Assembly: GCF_000763805.1 (NCBI RefSeq)
Contig: NZ_JRKS01000004.1
Coordinates: 25,422-89,421, forward strand
Direction of reading: 5' to 3'
Origin: Paracoccus sphaerophysae
GTDB lineage: Bacteria > Pseudomonadota > Alphaproteobacteria > Rhodobacterales > Rhodobacteraceae
DNA: 64,000 nucleotides
Shown here: positions 1 to 12,931 of the stretch, one piece after another
Layout: each line of letters opens with the position of its first letter
Numbering within the stretch: the first letter of the stretch is position 1
Position numbers and translations under genes: made by a program
The notes under the pieces: generated by a model
Database searches by the model: none
Told to the model about the DNA's origin: nothing
Seen by the model: only the letters and a program-made list of their open reading frames with translations

Positions 1-721
1 GGCAGACGGCCAGGCAGTCGTCGCAGCCATAGATGCGGTTGCCCATCAGCGGCCGCAGGGCCTCGTCCACCGGGCCGCGATGCTCGATGGTCAGGTAGGA
101 AATGCAGCGCCGGGCATCCAGACGGAACGGCCCCGGGAAGGCATCAGTGGGACAGACGTCCAGGCAGGCGCGGCAGGACCCGCAATGCTCGGCCTCGGGC
201 GCGTCGGGGGTCAGCGGCAGGGTGGTGAAGATCGCACCGAGGAAGAACCAGTTGCCCAGGTCGCGGCTCAGCAGGTTGGTGTGCCTGCCCTGCCAGCCGA
301 GACCCGCGGCCTGCGCGAGCGGCTTTTCCATGACCGGGGCGGTATCGACGAAGACCTTGATGTCGCCGCCGAAGCTGTCGATCATCCAGCGCCCCAGCCG
401 CTTCAGCCGCGCCTTGACGATGTCGTGGTAATCCTTGCCCTGCGCATAGACGCTGACCGCGCCCCGATCCGGGCGGGCCAGATCCGCGCGCGGATCATGC
501 GGCGGAGCATAGCTTTCGGCCAGCATCACCACCGACCGCGCCGCGGGCCACAGCGCCGCGGGATCGCCGCGCCAGCCCATCCGCTCGGCCATCCAGCTCA
601 TCTGCCCGTGGCGCCCGGCCGCGACGAACTCGGCCAGCCACCCGGCCGCCTGAGGGATCGCGTCCGGCGTGGTGACCCGCGCGGCCGAGAACCCCTCGAC
701 CCGCGCCCGGTCCAGGATCAG
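1..721 (-). CDS. queG: epoxyqueuosine reductase QueG (3' end off the left edge)
   Basis: QueG reduces epoxyqueuosine to queuosine in tRNA, using cobalamin and two [4Fe-4S] clusters in the cytoplasm. About 240 N-terminal residues are present. The first cluster motif [12 protein letters not shown] is visible and the second ([10 protein letters not shown]) lies at the window edge, so the protein continues beyond it. There is no in-frame ATG, GTG or TTG between the upstream GST gene and the conserved start of the family; the first in-frame ATG falls well inside the conserved region. Likely starts are CTG at 721 or 715, or ATT at 739. This stretch is made by a copy of the dispersed GGATATTT repeat (723-787). 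The gene follows the GST in the same direction. Identity is sure; the start is not. Confidence 0.85.
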   Translation of the reverse strand, partial: MILDRARVEGFSAARVTTPDAIPQAAGWLAEFVAAGRHGQMSWMAERMGWRGDPAALWPAARSVVMLAESYAPPHDPRADLARPDRGAVSVYAQGKDYHDIVKARLKRLGRWMIDSFGGDIKVFVDTAPVMEKPLAQAAGLGWQGRHTNLLSRDLGNWFFLGAIFTTLPLTPDAPEAEHCGSCRACLDVCPTDAFPGPFRLDARRCISYLTIEHRGPVDEALRPLMGNRIYGCDDCLAVC

Positions 722-722
722 C

Positions 723-787
723 TTCTTCTTTGCGGAAATATCCTGGGGGGAGTCCGCCCCCGGCGGACGGGGGGCAACGCCCCCCCC
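723..787 (-). repeat. dispersed palindromic repeat, copy A
   Basis: Read on the minus strand this has a G-run, GCGTTGCCCCC, a GC-rich palindromic middle, then CAGGATATTTCCGCAAAG and AAGAAG. The same order of blocks occurs at 3285-3341, 24334-24383 and 32769-32805. It fills the gap between the GST stop and queG and provides the DNA where queG translation must begin. Function unknown; the palindrome suggests an RNA hairpin or a REP-like element. Confidence 0.75.
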
Positions 788-800
788 TTGCGCGCCCGGC

Positions 801-1481
801 TTAGAAGTCGAGCTGCGCATAATGCGGCGCCGGCGCCAGCCCCGACACCTGATCGGCCAGCACGCTGCGGAAGGCCGGGCGCGACTTCACCGTCGCATAC
901 CAGTCGCGCAGCACCGTCGAGCGGTCCCAGTCCACGTCCGAGATATAATCGAGGCACGACAGGTGCGCCGCCGCGGTGAAATCGGCGAGCGTCAGCATGT
1001 TGCCGGCTAGCCATTTCCGGGAATCCAGCAGCGAGGTCATGTAGTCGATGTGCTCCTTGACCGCGCGCAGCCCCGATTTCACCAGCCGCGAATCCGGGTA
1101 GCCGGCGTTCATCACCTTCTTCCACACGCGTTCCGACAGGATCGGGCGTGTCACCTCGTCGTTGAACTTGTCGTCGAACCAGGCGCACAGCCGCCGCACT
1201 TCGTGCCGTTCCGCGGGTGTCGCTGGCATCAGCGGCGGGGTTGGGACGGTCTCGTCCAAGTATTCGACGATCGCCTGGCTTTCCGACAGCAGCCGGCCGT
1301 CCATCCGCAGCACCGGAATCTTGCCGGCGGGGTTGCGGCGCATGATCTCGGACCCCGCCTCCCACCAGCGTTCTTCGACCAGCTCGACCTCGATCCGCTT
1401 CTCGCCCAGCACCAGCCGGACCTTGCGGCAGAACGGCGACAGGGCGGTGTGATACAGGCGCGGCGTGGCGGGGGTATTCAT
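801..1481 (-). CDS. glutathione S-transferase family protein
   Basis: A 226-residue cytosolic GST with the thioredoxin-like N-terminal domain and an all-helical C-terminal domain. The active-site region reads SPFCRKV (residues 15-21), putting a Cys at position 18 as in omega/beta-like GSTs and stringent-starvation-type proteins. KIPVL with its cis-proline and the glutathione-binding [10 protein letters not shown] follow. Substrate cannot be told from sequence. It lies between mtgA and queG on the same strand, about 70 bases after the mtgA stop. Confidence 0.88.
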   Translation of the reverse strand: MNTPATPRLYHTALSPFCRKVRLVLGEKRIEVELVEERWWEAGSEIMRRNPAGKIPVLRMDGRLLSESQAIVEYLDETVPTPPLMPATPAERHEVRRLCAWFDDKFNDEVTRPILSERVWKKVMNAGYPDSRLVKSGLRAVKEHIDYMTSLLDSRKWLAGNMLTLADFTAAAHLSCLDYISDVDWDRSTVLRDWYATVKSRPAFRSVLADQVSGLAPAPHYAQLDF

Positions 1482-1553
1482 CGGAAGGGCAGCCTTTCGG
1501 CGTCAGGAAGGGTCGGACGGGTCGGCCGGTGATACGCGGCAGAGGGCCGCGTT

Positions 1554-2300
1554 TCAACCGCCGCCGGGGCGCGCGGCCGCGTCGGACGGCGGATCGAAGC
1601 ACGCCGCCCGACCGTCGCGGCGGATCGTCTCGGCCCCGTCCGCGATCGCCCGCGCCCGGGCGGATCGGGGATCGGCGCCGCGGGTCTTGGGCGCCGGCAG
1701 CACCGCGGCCAGCGCCGCCGCCTGCCGGGCCGACAGCCGGTCGGGAGTGGTCCCGAAATGTTGCGCGGCGGCGGCGTGGATGCCGAAGACGCCGGGGCCG
1801 AACTCGGCCACGTTCAGATAGACCTCGACGATCCGGCGCTTGGTCCAGACCGCCTCGATCATCGGGGTGTAGATCGCCTCGAGCGTCTTGCGGACCCAGC
1901 TGCGCCCCTGCCACAGATAGACGTTCTTGGCCGTCTGCTGGGTCAGGGTCGAGGCGCCCCGGCTTTCGCCCCGCCCGATCACGCGGCGGATCTCAGCCAT
2001 GTCGAAGCCCCAATGGACGCAGAAATTGGCGTCCTCGGCGGCGACGACCGAGCGCAGCATCACCGGCGCGATGTCGGCGGCGGGGGTCCAGCGGCGGGGC
2101 AGCTCGCCCTCGGTGAGGATGGTCCAGGTGGTGGGTGGGTTCAGCACCCAGCCGAACAGCACCACCAGCGCCAGCATCAGCGCGAAGACCCGCAACGCCA
2201 GCCAGCGCAGCTTGCGCGCCAGCCAGCGGACCAGGCCGGGCCGCCGCGCCGGGGCGGGGGCAAGCTCGTCGACGTAAGGGGGAAGGGGCTGGCGGGGCAT
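1554..2300 (-). CDS. mtgA: monofunctional biosynthetic peptidoglycan transglycosylase
   Basis: MtgA polymerises lipid II into glycan strands at the periplasmic face of the inner membrane. The 248-residue protein has a cytoplasmic N-terminus rich in Arg, one membrane span at about residues 32-52, and a GT51 domain. Diagnostic motifs are EDANFCVHWGFD (catalytic Glu), RGASTLTQQTAKN and KRRIVEVYLNVAEFG. There is no transpeptidase domain, so this is the monofunctional form at its usual length. The C-terminal tail after about residue 215 is poorly conserved and Arg/Ala/Pro rich. Confidence 0.93.
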   Translation of the reverse strand: MPRQPLPPYVDELAPAPARRPGLVRWLARKLRWLALRVFALMLALVVLFGWVLNPPTTWTILTEGELPRRWTPAADIAPVMLRSVVAAEDANFCVHWGFDMAEIRRVIGRGESRGASTLTQQTAKNVYLWQGRSWVRKTLEAIYTPMIEAVWTKRRIVEVYLNVAEFGPGVFGIHAAAAQHFGTTPDRLSARQAAALAAVLPAPKTRGADPRSARARAIADGAETIRRDGRAACFDPPSDAAARPGGG

Positions 2301-2352
2301 GGACGTCTCCGTCTCATGCCCCGCCCGGTCAGGTCAAGAAAACCCGCGCCGC

Positions 2353-2991
2353 TTACAGCTTTTCAGGCGGCACCGGGTGGTGGCCGATGGCGTTGCCGGT
2401 CGCGTCATGGGCCGCGGTGGTGTCGGTGGCCACCGTCGCCGCGCCCCCCGGCAGGGCCGCGCCGGTGCCGGCAGCCGAGGCCGCCGTCGAGGCCGCCCAG
2501 GCCGGCGCGGCCAGCGTCTTGCGCAGCCGCGCCTCGTCCGCGTTCGACATCGAGGTCTGGATCACCCGCGCCCGCGTGCCGTATTTTTCCAGCCGCGGCA
2601 GCAGCTTGTCCATGTTGAACCCGTCGGCGAGGATGAACACCGCGCCGCTGCCGACCGGCACGGTCTTGCCGATCTGGCGGATGAAGTCGTCCGGGATGCC
2701 GTAATCTGTGGCCGATCCGGCCAGTGCCCCGGCGCCGGCGCCGATCGCCGCCCCGGCCAGCGGGTTGAGGAACAGAAGCCCGACCAGCCCGCCCCAGAAC
2801 GTCCCGCCCAGCGCCCCGGCCGAGGTCAGGTTCAGCGCCTGGTGCAGCTGGTATTCACCCTCGGTCGGGCGGGTGACGACGACGGCATCCTCGAGCTTGA
2901 GCAGATATTCCTTCTGCGCCCCGGCCAGTTCCTGGCGCAGGGCGAAGGCGTCGGCCTCGTTGTCGAATCCGATGACGATCAGTTGGGACAT
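2353..2991 (-). CDS. DUF1269-family membrane protein
   Basis: A 212-residue protein starting MSQLIVIGFDNEADAFALRQ, typical of DUF1269. A glycine-rich hydrophobic hairpin (about residues 60-95, with LNPLAGAAIGAGAGALAGS) suggests membrane insertion, and a conserved segment GIPDDFIRQIGKTV follows. The C-terminal 45 residues are Ala/Thr/His rich and look lineage-specific. The ATG at 2991 is chosen because GGAGGA lies just upstream and the family begins here; the frame stays open upstream into the tRNA region. Function unknown; members are often linked to stress responses. Confidence 0.85.
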   Translation of the reverse strand: MSQLIVIGFDNEADAFALRQELAGAQKEYLLKLEDAVVVTRPTEGEYQLHQALNLTSAGALGGTFWGGLVGLLFLNPLAGAAIGAGAGALAGSATDYGIPDDFIRQIGKTVPVGSGAVFILADGFNMDKLLPRLEKYGTRARVIQTSMSNADEARLRKTLAAPAWAASTAASAAGTGAALPGGAATVATDTTAAHDATGNAIGHHPVPPEKL

Positions 2992-3078
2992 GGCGTCCTC
3001 CGGCGTTGCGGTTGATTTCGGCCGATAAACGCATCTGCCGGGGGCCGGGTTCAGCGGACGGAGTGGAAGCCGCAACGG

Positions 3079-3113
3079 AAAACCCCCCGCGGCGCGAGGC
3101 CGCGGGGGTTTTT
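3079..3113 (-). terminator. Rho-independent terminator, possibly bidirectional
   Basis: A stem CCCCCGCGGC / GCCGCGGGGG closed by a short loop is flanked by AAAA on one side and TTTTT on the other, so it can work in both directions. It lies directly after the tRNA-Leu 3' end and before the DUF1269 gene. Confidence 0.75.
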
Positions 3114-3118
3114 GACGT

Positions 3119-3203
3119 TGGTGCCCAGGAGAAGACTCGAACTTCCACGCCTTGCGGCACACGGACCTGAACCGTGCGCGTCTACCAATTCCGCCACCTG
3201 GGC
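3119..3203 (-). tRNA. tRNA-Leu (anticodon CAG)
   Basis: The minus strand folds as an 85-nt class II tRNA. The acceptor stem is GCCCAGG / CCTGGGC with discriminator A and an encoded CCA. The D-arm includes GGTAGACGC, the anticodon loop is TTCAGGT (anticodon CAG, reading CUG), there is an extended variable arm, and the T-arm has GTTCGAGTC. CUG is the dominant Leu codon in this GC-rich genome, so this is probably the major Leu tRNA. The 5' end faces an open gap, so it is probably a single-gene unit. Confidence 0.95.
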
Positions 3204-3284
3204 AGGTCGCGTGAGGGGGGTGATTAAGGCCGCCCGTCGGGGGTGTCAACGGGGCATCTGCGGAAAAATCGGTTCGCTCGAAAA

Positions 3285-3341
3285 GGGGGGCGTTGCCCCC
3301 GCGCGTTCCGCGCTCCCCCAGGATATTTGGGCAAAGAAGAA
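3285..3341 (+). repeat. dispersed palindromic repeat, copy B
   Basis: GGGGGGCGTTGCCCCC, a GC-rich palindromic middle, then CCCCCAGGATATTTGGGC and AAAGAAGAA. It lies in the gap between tRNA-Leu and the NDUFA9-like gene, about 100 bases before that gene's start and in its orientation. The rest of the 3204-3444 gap shows no clear gene. Confidence 0.75.
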
Positions 3342-3444
3342 CCGGGGCCGGGCGGGCCGCTGCGCTTGATGCCTCGCACCGGGTCGGCTATCACCTTGAC
3401 GACGCGCCGGAACCGGCGCGCTGGCAGTCCCGGAGGGCGCGTTC

Positions 3445-4431
3445 ATGGCAAGACTGGTCACGATCTATGGCGGTTCGGGATTCTTGGGGCGCCAGATCGC
3501 GCGGCAGATGGCCGCGGCGGGCTGGCGGGTCCGCGTGGCCTGCCGGCGTCCGAACCAGGCCGGCGTGGTGCGCACCTATGGCGCGGTGGGCCAGGTCGAG
3601 CCGGTGCCCTGCAACGTCCGCGACGACCTGTCGGTGACCGCTGCGATGATGGACGCCGATGCGGTTATCAACTGCGTGGGCATCCTCGTGCGCGAGGGGC
3701 GCAACACCTTCGACGCCATCCACGAGGAGGCCGCGGGCCGCATCGCCCGCATCTCGGCCGAACGCGGCGTGCCGCGGCTGGTGCATGTCTCGGCCATCGG
3801 CGCGAATGTCGATGCGGCGAGCCACTATGCGGCCTCGAAGGGCCGCGGCGAGGCGCTGGTGCTGCAGCATCGGCCCGACGCGGTGATCCTGCGGCCCTCG
3901 GTGGTGTTCGGACCGGATGACGGGTTCTTCAACAAGCTGGGCTGCATGATGCGGCTGGGGCCGATCCTGCCGCTGCCGGGCGCCAGCGTCGAGGTGCAGC
4001 CGGTCTATGTCGAGGATGTGGCCCGCGCCGCCGCCATGGCCGCGCGCGGCGAGGCGGCGCCCGGCATCTATGAGCTGGGCGGGCCCGACGTCTACACGAT
4101 GCGCGAACTGGCGCAGATGGTGGCCCGGGTGACCGGGCGCCGGCGCGCCATCATCGGCCTGCCGCGTTTCCTGGCCGGGCTGATGGGCGCGGGCTTCGAC
4201 GCGGTGCAATGGGCGACCGGCGGGCTGGTCACAAACCGCGTGCTGACCCGCGACCAGGTCCGCCTGCTGCGGCAGCCGAACCGGGTCGGGACCGGCGTCC
4301 GGACCTTCGCCGATCTGGGCATCGCGCCGATGGCGGCCGAGGCGATCATCCCGGACTACCTGTGGCGCTTCCGCCCCTCGGGGCAATATGACGCGATCAA
4401 GGCTTCGGCGCGCAACCTGCGCGAAAGCTGA
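3445..4431 (+). CDS. complex I NDUFA9-like NAD(P)-binding epimerase-fold protein
   Basis: A 328-residue atypical SDR. The Rossmann motif is [16 protein letters not shown] (residues 7-22); LVHVSAIGA and the following YAASK supply the SDR Tyr/Lys positions, and LRPSVVFGP is the epimerase-family signature. The closest recognisable family is the NDUFA9 accessory subunit of NADH:quinone oxidoreductase found in alphaproteobacteria and mitochondria, where it is structural. GGAGG eight bases before the ATG supports the start. It lies 18 bases upstream of uppP and probably shares a transcript with it. Confidence 0.85.
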   Translation: MARLVTIYGGSGFLGRQIARQMAAAGWRVRVACRRPNQAGVVRTYGAVGQVEPVPCNVRDDLSVTAAMMDADAVINCVGILVREGRNTFDAIHEEAAGRIARISAERGVPRLVHVSAIGANVDAASHYAASKGRGEALVLQHRPDAVILRPSVVFGPDDGFFNKLGCMMRLGPILPLPGASVEVQPVYVEDVARAAAMAARGEAAPGIYELGGPDVYTMRELAQMVARVTGRRRAIIGLPRFLAGLMGAGFDAVQWATGGLVTNRVLTRDQVRLLRQPNRVGTGVRTFADLGIAPMAAEAIIPDYLWRFRPSGQYDAIKASARNLRES

Positions 4432-4449
4432 GCCCGCAAGGACATCCCC

Positions 4450-5241
4450 GTGAGCTATTTCAACGACGTGATCCTCGGGGTGATCGAGGGGATCACCGAG
4501 TTCCTGCCGATTTCCAGCACCGGCCACCTGCTGCTGGCGCAGCACTGGCTGGGGGCGCGGTCGGACACCTATAACATCGTCATCCAGGCCGGGGCGATCC
4601 TGGCGGTGACGCTGATCTATTGGCGCAGGCTGGTCGATCTGGCGACCGGCTGGCGCGATCCAGCGAACCGCAACTATCTGGCCAAGCTGGCGACGGCGTT
4701 CCTGCTGACCGCGGTGCTGGGGGTGGTGGTCAAGAAGGCGGGGTTCGAGCTGCCCGAGACGGTCACCCCCATCGCCTGGGCGCTGGTCATCGGCGGGCTG
4801 TGGATGCTGCTGGCCGAGAACCTTGCCGCCCGCCTGCCGGATTCAGCGGCGATCACCTGGCGGGTGGCGGTGGCGGTCGGCATCGCGCAGGTGGTGGCGG
4901 GGGTGTTTCCGGGCACCTCGCGCTCGGCCGCGACGATCTTTGCGGCGATGCTGCTGGGCACCTCGAACCGCGCCGCGGCGACCGAGTTCGCGTTTCTGGT
5001 CGGCATCCCGACCATGTATGCCGCCAGCGCCTATCAGCTGATCGGGCAGGTGGGCAGCGGCGTGGCCGAGGACTGGACCGGGCTGGCGATCGCCTTTGCG
5101 GTGTCGACCGTCACCGCCTTCGTGTCGGTGAAATGGCTGCTGGGCTATATCAGGACCAACCGCTTCACCGTTTTCGCAATCTATCGGATCGTGTTCGGCA
5201 TCTTGTTGCTGGGGATGGGGATGGCGGGGATTGTCTCATGA
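4450..5241 (+). CDS. uppP: undecaprenyl-diphosphatase UppP (BacA)
   Basis: UppP dephosphorylates undecaprenyl pyrophosphate, recycling the lipid carrier for peptidoglycan and polysaccharide synthesis; in other bacteria it gives low-level bacitracin resistance. The 263-residue polytopic protein has both family motifs: EGITEFLPISSTGHL near the N-terminus and GVFPGTSRSAATI at about residues 153-165. The GTG start matches the conserved N-terminus. Together with the upstream epimerase it forms a two-gene unit ahead of an AT-rich spacer with a terminator. Confidence 0.96.
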   Translation: MSYFNDVILGVIEGITEFLPISSTGHLLLAQHWLGARSDTYNIVIQAGAILAVTLIYWRRLVDLATGWRDPANRNYLAKLATAFLLTAVLGVVVKKAGFELPETVTPIAWALVIGGLWMLLAENLAARLPDSAAITWRVAVAVGIAQVVAGVFPGTSRSAATIFAAMLLGTSNRAAATEFAFLVGIPTMYAASAYQLIGQVGSGVAEDWTGLAIAFAVSTVTAFVSVKWLLGYIRTNRFTVFAIYRIVFGILLLGMGMAGIVS

Positions 5242-5272
5242 AGTTTCGAAAATTCAGCTAGTTGCGCGAATA

Positions 5273-5292
5273 TAGGTTTCATGAGAAACCTA
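5273..5292. promoter_or_regulatory. 7-bp inverted repeat in AT-rich spacer
   Basis: TAGGTTT and AAACCTA are a perfect inverted repeat around CATGAG. The flanking DNA (about 5242-5370) is visibly AT-richer than its surroundings. It could be an operator or the 5' hairpin of a short RNA that ends at the terminator at 5348-5369. No promoter is clear enough to call. Confidence 0.35.
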
Positions 5293-5347
5293 ATTACGGG
5301 CCTCTTCGCGACTCGAATGCGTCTCGTGAACCCGAAAACTACTTATT

Positions 5348-5369
5348 AAGTCAGCAAGACTGACTTTTT
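5348..5369 (+). terminator. Rho-independent terminator after uppP
   Basis: AAGTCAG, loop CAAGA, CTGACTT followed by a T run: a classic intrinsic terminator. It separates uppP (and any short RNA in the spacer) from the glutamate synthase operon. Confidence 0.85.
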
Positions 5370-5424
5370 ATCGCCGAAACCCTGCGGTACAGCGGTCCCC
5401 GGATGATTCGAGGGGGCGCAGCCG

Positions 5425-6978
5425 ATGGCCACGCAGAAGATGCTCAAGTTCGTCAACGTGCATCGGCAGATGCCCGAAAAGCGTGACCCGGCCGAGCGCA
5501 GCGACGATTTCCACGAGATCTACCGCGAATTCGCAGCCGCCAAGGCCGAGGAACAGGCGAGCCGCTGCAGCCAGTGCGGCGTGCCCTATTGCCAGAGCCA
5601 TTGCCCGCTGCACAACAACATCCCCGACTGGCTGCGCCTGACCGCCGAGGGCCGCACCCAGGAAGCCTATCTGCGCGCCCAGGAAACCAACACATTCCCG
5701 GAGATCTGCGGCCGCATCTGCCCGCAGGACCGCCTGTGCGAGGGCAACTGCGTGATCGAGCAGTCCGGCCACGGCACCGTCACCATCGGCGCGATCGAGA
5801 AATACGTCACCGACACCGCCTGGGAGGAAGGCTGGGTCGAGCCGATCCGCCCGGCCGCCGAGCGCAGCGAAAGCGTCGGCATCATCGGCGCCGGGCCGGG
5901 CGGGCTGGCCGCCGCCGACCGGCTGCGGCGGATGGGGTTCCAGGTCACCGTCTATGACCGCCACGACCGCGCCGGCGGGCTGATGATCTATGGCATCCCC
6001 GGCTTCAAGCTGGAAAAGCACGTCGTCGAGCGCCGCAACAGGCTGCTGGAGGACGGCGGGGTCGAGTTCGTGCTGGGCGCCGATGTCGGCGCCACGATCA
6101 GCTTTGACGCGATCCGCGGCAAGCATGACGCGGTGCTGATCGCGACCGGGGTTTATCAGACCCGCGACCTGGACATCGACAACCCGCCCGCCCGCGGCGT
6201 GGTGCGGGCGCTGGACTACCTTACCGCCTCGAACCGCATCGACCTGGGCGACGAGGTGCCGGATTTCGAGGACGGCGAGCTGAACGCCGCCGGCAAGCGC
6301 GTCGTGGTCATCGGCGGCGGCGACACCGCGATGGACTGCGTGCGCACCGCGATCCGGCAGGGGGCGAGTTCGGTCAAGTGCCTGTATCGCCGCGACCGCG
6401 CCAACATGCCGGGCTCGCAGCGCGAGGTCCAGAACGCCGAGGAGGAGGGCGTCGAGTTCGTCTGGCTGAGCGCGCCGAACGCCTTTGCCGGCCACGCCAC
6501 CGGCGAGGCGCGCAAGGCCGACGAGGCGCAGGTGGCCAATGCCGGCGGCGACGTGACCGGAGACGGGATCGGCGACAACCCCCGTCTCGCGCCGGCTCAC
6601 GTCGCGACCGAATCCGCCGTGGCCGGGCTGCGGGTGACGCGGATGCGGCTGGGCGCGCCGGACGTCTCGGGCCGGCAATCGCCCGAGCCGATCGCGGGCG
6701 GCGATTACGACGAGCCGGCCGACCTGGTCATCAAGGCACTGGGGTTCGAGCCCGAGGACCTGCCGCGGCTGTGGGGCGTCGAGGGGCTCGAGGTGACCCG
6801 CTGGGGCACGATCAAGGCCGATTACCGCACCCACCGCACCAGCCTGCCCGGCGTGTTCGCGGTCGGCGACATCGTCCGCGGCGCCAGCCTCGTGGTCTGG
6901 GCTATCCGCGACGGGCGCGAGGCCGCCGACGTGATCGCCGCCGAACTGGCCGGCTCGGAGCGTGTGGCGGCAGAGTGA
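5425..6978 (+). CDS. gltD: glutamate synthase (NADPH) small subunit
   Basis: GltD passes electrons from NADPH through FAD and Fe-S clusters to GltB, which makes glutamate from glutamine and 2-oxoglutarate. The 517-residue protein has N-terminal cysteines CSQCGVPYCQSHCP (about residues 50-63) and ICGRICPQDRLCEGNC, an FAD motif GIIGAGPGGLAAADRL (about 152-167), and an NADPH-binding motif VVIGGGDTAMDC. Length fits the family. It heads the operon with gltB 1.2 kb downstream; its stop overlaps a possible start of the next gene. Confidence 0.95.
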   Translation: MATQKMLKFVNVHRQMPEKRDPAERSDDFHEIYREFAAAKAEEQASRCSQCGVPYCQSHCPLHNNIPDWLRLTAEGRTQEAYLRAQETNTFPEICGRICPQDRLCEGNCVIEQSGHGTVTIGAIEKYVTDTAWEEGWVEPIRPAAERSESVGIIGAGPGGLAAADRLRRMGFQVTVYDRHDRAGGLMIYGIPGFKLEKHVVERRNRLLEDGGVEFVLGADVGATISFDAIRGKHDAVLIATGVYQTRDLDIDNPPARGVVRALDYLTASNRIDLGDEVPDFEDGELNAAGKRVVVIGGGDTAMDCVRTAIRQGASSVKCLYRRDRANMPGSQREVQNAEEEGVEFVWLSAPNAFAGHATGEARKADEAQVANAGGDVTGDGIGDNPRLAPAHVATESAVAGLRVTRMRLGAPDVSGRQSPEPIAGGDYDEPADLVIKALGFEPEDLPRLWGVEGLEVTRWGTIKADYRTHRTSLPGVFAVGDIVRGASLVVWAIRDGREAADVIAAELAGSERVAAE

Positions 6979-6979
6979 T

Positions 6980-7023
6980 GTTCATGCAGCGTTCATGCAC
7001 CGTTCGTGCACAGTTCGTGCATA
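6980..7023 (+). repeat. four tandem 11-bp repeats
   Basis: Units are GTTCATGCAGC, GTTCATGCACC, GTTCGTGCACA and GTTCGTGCATA, giving the consensus GTTCRTGCANN. They begin two bases after the gltD stop and end before the preferred start of the exported protein at 7050. An 11-bp period is close to one helical turn, which suits protein binding on one DNA face; 11 is not a multiple of three, so selection at the protein level is unlikely. Confidence 0.85.
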
Positions 7024-7049
7024 CCGCACGCGCAGCATGTCACGCTGCG

Positions 7050-7739
7050 ATGCGGCGCGTGGGTCAGCTGGCCTGCCTTGTCCTGGCCCTTCCAGCGGCG
7101 GCTGCGGAGTTCAGGCCGCCCGCCGGCTGCACCCTGACGATGACGGTCCAGCAGCGGTCCTGCACGGTGGCGCAGCACTTCACCTGCGCCACCGATGCGC
7201 CGGGCGACCAGTGGGTGGCGTATTTCACCCGCGAGGGGCTGGTCTATCAGTCCCGGATCGATGCCGAGACGCGGTGGATGGAATCGACCGACACGGTCAG
7301 CGGCATCACCGACCGGCTGGAACCGGACGCCGCCGATCATGCCAGCCTGCGCACGCTGATGGCCTCGGGGCGCGACGATTTCGATTTCTGGACCGTGTCG
7401 GACAGCGGCGAGCGGCTGCGCCATGTCGGCCATGACGAACTGACCGGCCACACCACCATCGACGGGGTGGCGCTGGACACCACCCGGTTCGAACTGGAAA
7501 CCTTTTCTGCCGAGGGCGACCTGCTGATCCGCCGCACCGGCACCCAGTTCGTCAGCCGCGAGACGGGGCGGTTCTATGGCGGGCTGGAAACCGCGACCGA
7601 CTGGTCCGGCGAGGTGTCCGAGACGAACGACACGCCGGTCACCTTCGCCCGCCCGGGCGAGGCCGGCTTCGGCTCGACCGACCCGCAATTCGACTGCGAC
7701 ATGCAGATGGTCGGTCGGATCACCGGGGGCGGCGCATGA
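7050..7739 (+). CDS. exported protein of unknown function in the glt operon
   Basis: From the ATG at 7050 the product is 229 residues with a Sec signal peptide (MRRVGQLACLVLALPAAAAEF, cleavage likely after AAAA). The mature part is acidic and has several Cys (GCTLTM, RSCTV, FTCAT, DCDMQM) that could form periplasmic disulphides. The frame is open from 6978, where an ATG overlaps the gltD stop, but that start would place about 24 residues before the signal peptide and translate the 11-bp repeats. The stop overlaps the next start by 4 bases. I do not recognise a named family. Confidence 0.7.
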   Translation: MRRVGQLACLVLALPAAAAEFRPPAGCTLTMTVQQRSCTVAQHFTCATDAPGDQWVAYFTREGLVYQSRIDAETRWMESTDTVSGITDRLEPDAADHASLRTLMASGRDDFDFWTVSDSGERLRHVGHDELTGHTTIDGVALDTTRFELETFSAEGDLLIRRTGTQFVSRETGRFYGGLETATDWSGEVSETNDTPVTFARPGEAGFGSTDPQFDCDMQMVGRITGGGA

Positions 7740-8157
7740 TCGAGGGGCATTGCCTGTGCGGCGCGGTCAGCGTCCGCGTCACCGGCCACGGCGGATTTAC
7801 CGGCGCCTGTCACTGCCGGATGTGCCAGCGCTGGTCGGGGGCGCTGTTCGTCAGCTTCAACGCCCCCGCCGACGCGGTGACGGTGACCGGAGAGGTCACC
7901 CGCTATCAGTCCGCTCCGTTCGCCGAGCGCGCCTTCTGCCCGCGCTGCGGTTCGCATCTGTGGATGCGGAACATCGAGGCGGACGACTGCAGCTATGACC
8001 TGATGCCGGGCCTGTTCGACGCCGCCCGCGACATCCCGCTGCAGAGCGAGATCTATACCGACCGGGCGCTGCCCGGCCTCGCGCTGGCCGGCGACCATCG
8101 CCGCGCCACCCGCGCCCAGTACGAAGCCGGGAACCCCCATCTGGAAGGAGACATGCC

Positions 8158-8161
<4 letters not shown>
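7736..8161 (+). CDS. GFA-family (CENP-V fold) zinc protein
   Basis: A 141-residue protein of the glutathione-dependent formaldehyde-activating (GFA) family. The zinc ligands are visible: GHCLCGAV (Cys 6 and 8), CHCRMCQRWSG, and CPRCGSHLW near residue 65. GFA proteins bind zinc and in some cases glutathione adducts; the actual substrate is unknown. It overlaps the preceding gene and gltB by ATGA at both ends, so it is translationally coupled within the glutamate synthase operon. Confidence 0.85.
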
Positions 8162-12717
<4,556 letters not shown>

Positions 12718-12740
12718 GCCCATGCGGGGACACGGCGGGA

Positions 12741-12760
12741 CCGGGGGGACAAGCCCCCGG
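12741..12760 (+). terminator. GC-rich hairpin with GACAAG loop after gltB
   Basis: CCGGGGG, loop GACAAG, CCCCCGG, 23 bases after the gltB stop. There is no T run, so termination is an inference. A similar hairpin with the same GGACAAG loop lies after the SDR gene at 15107-15133. A second weaker stem (GCCGCC / GGCGGT) follows near 12780-12797. The rest of the gap to 12931 shows no gene. Confidence 0.4.
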
Positions 12761-12931
12761 ACCGGCGCGTCCTTGGAAAGCCGCCTTGTCGGCGGTTTAC
12801 ACGTGCTGGACCTCGCGGGAAACGCGCCACCCTGCGCGTTGTCCGCGCTCGCGGCCCCGCGGCATTCGACCGCCCGCGCCGGCCATTGCGCGGGCCGCGG
12901 CGGTCGCGGATAGTGGCGCCGGACCAAGGCG

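Noticed and set aside
12722..12913. 63-codon plus-strand frame between gltB and the AI-2E family gene
   Set aside because: No ribosome site, Gly/Arg-rich composition, and it spans the hairpins after gltB.
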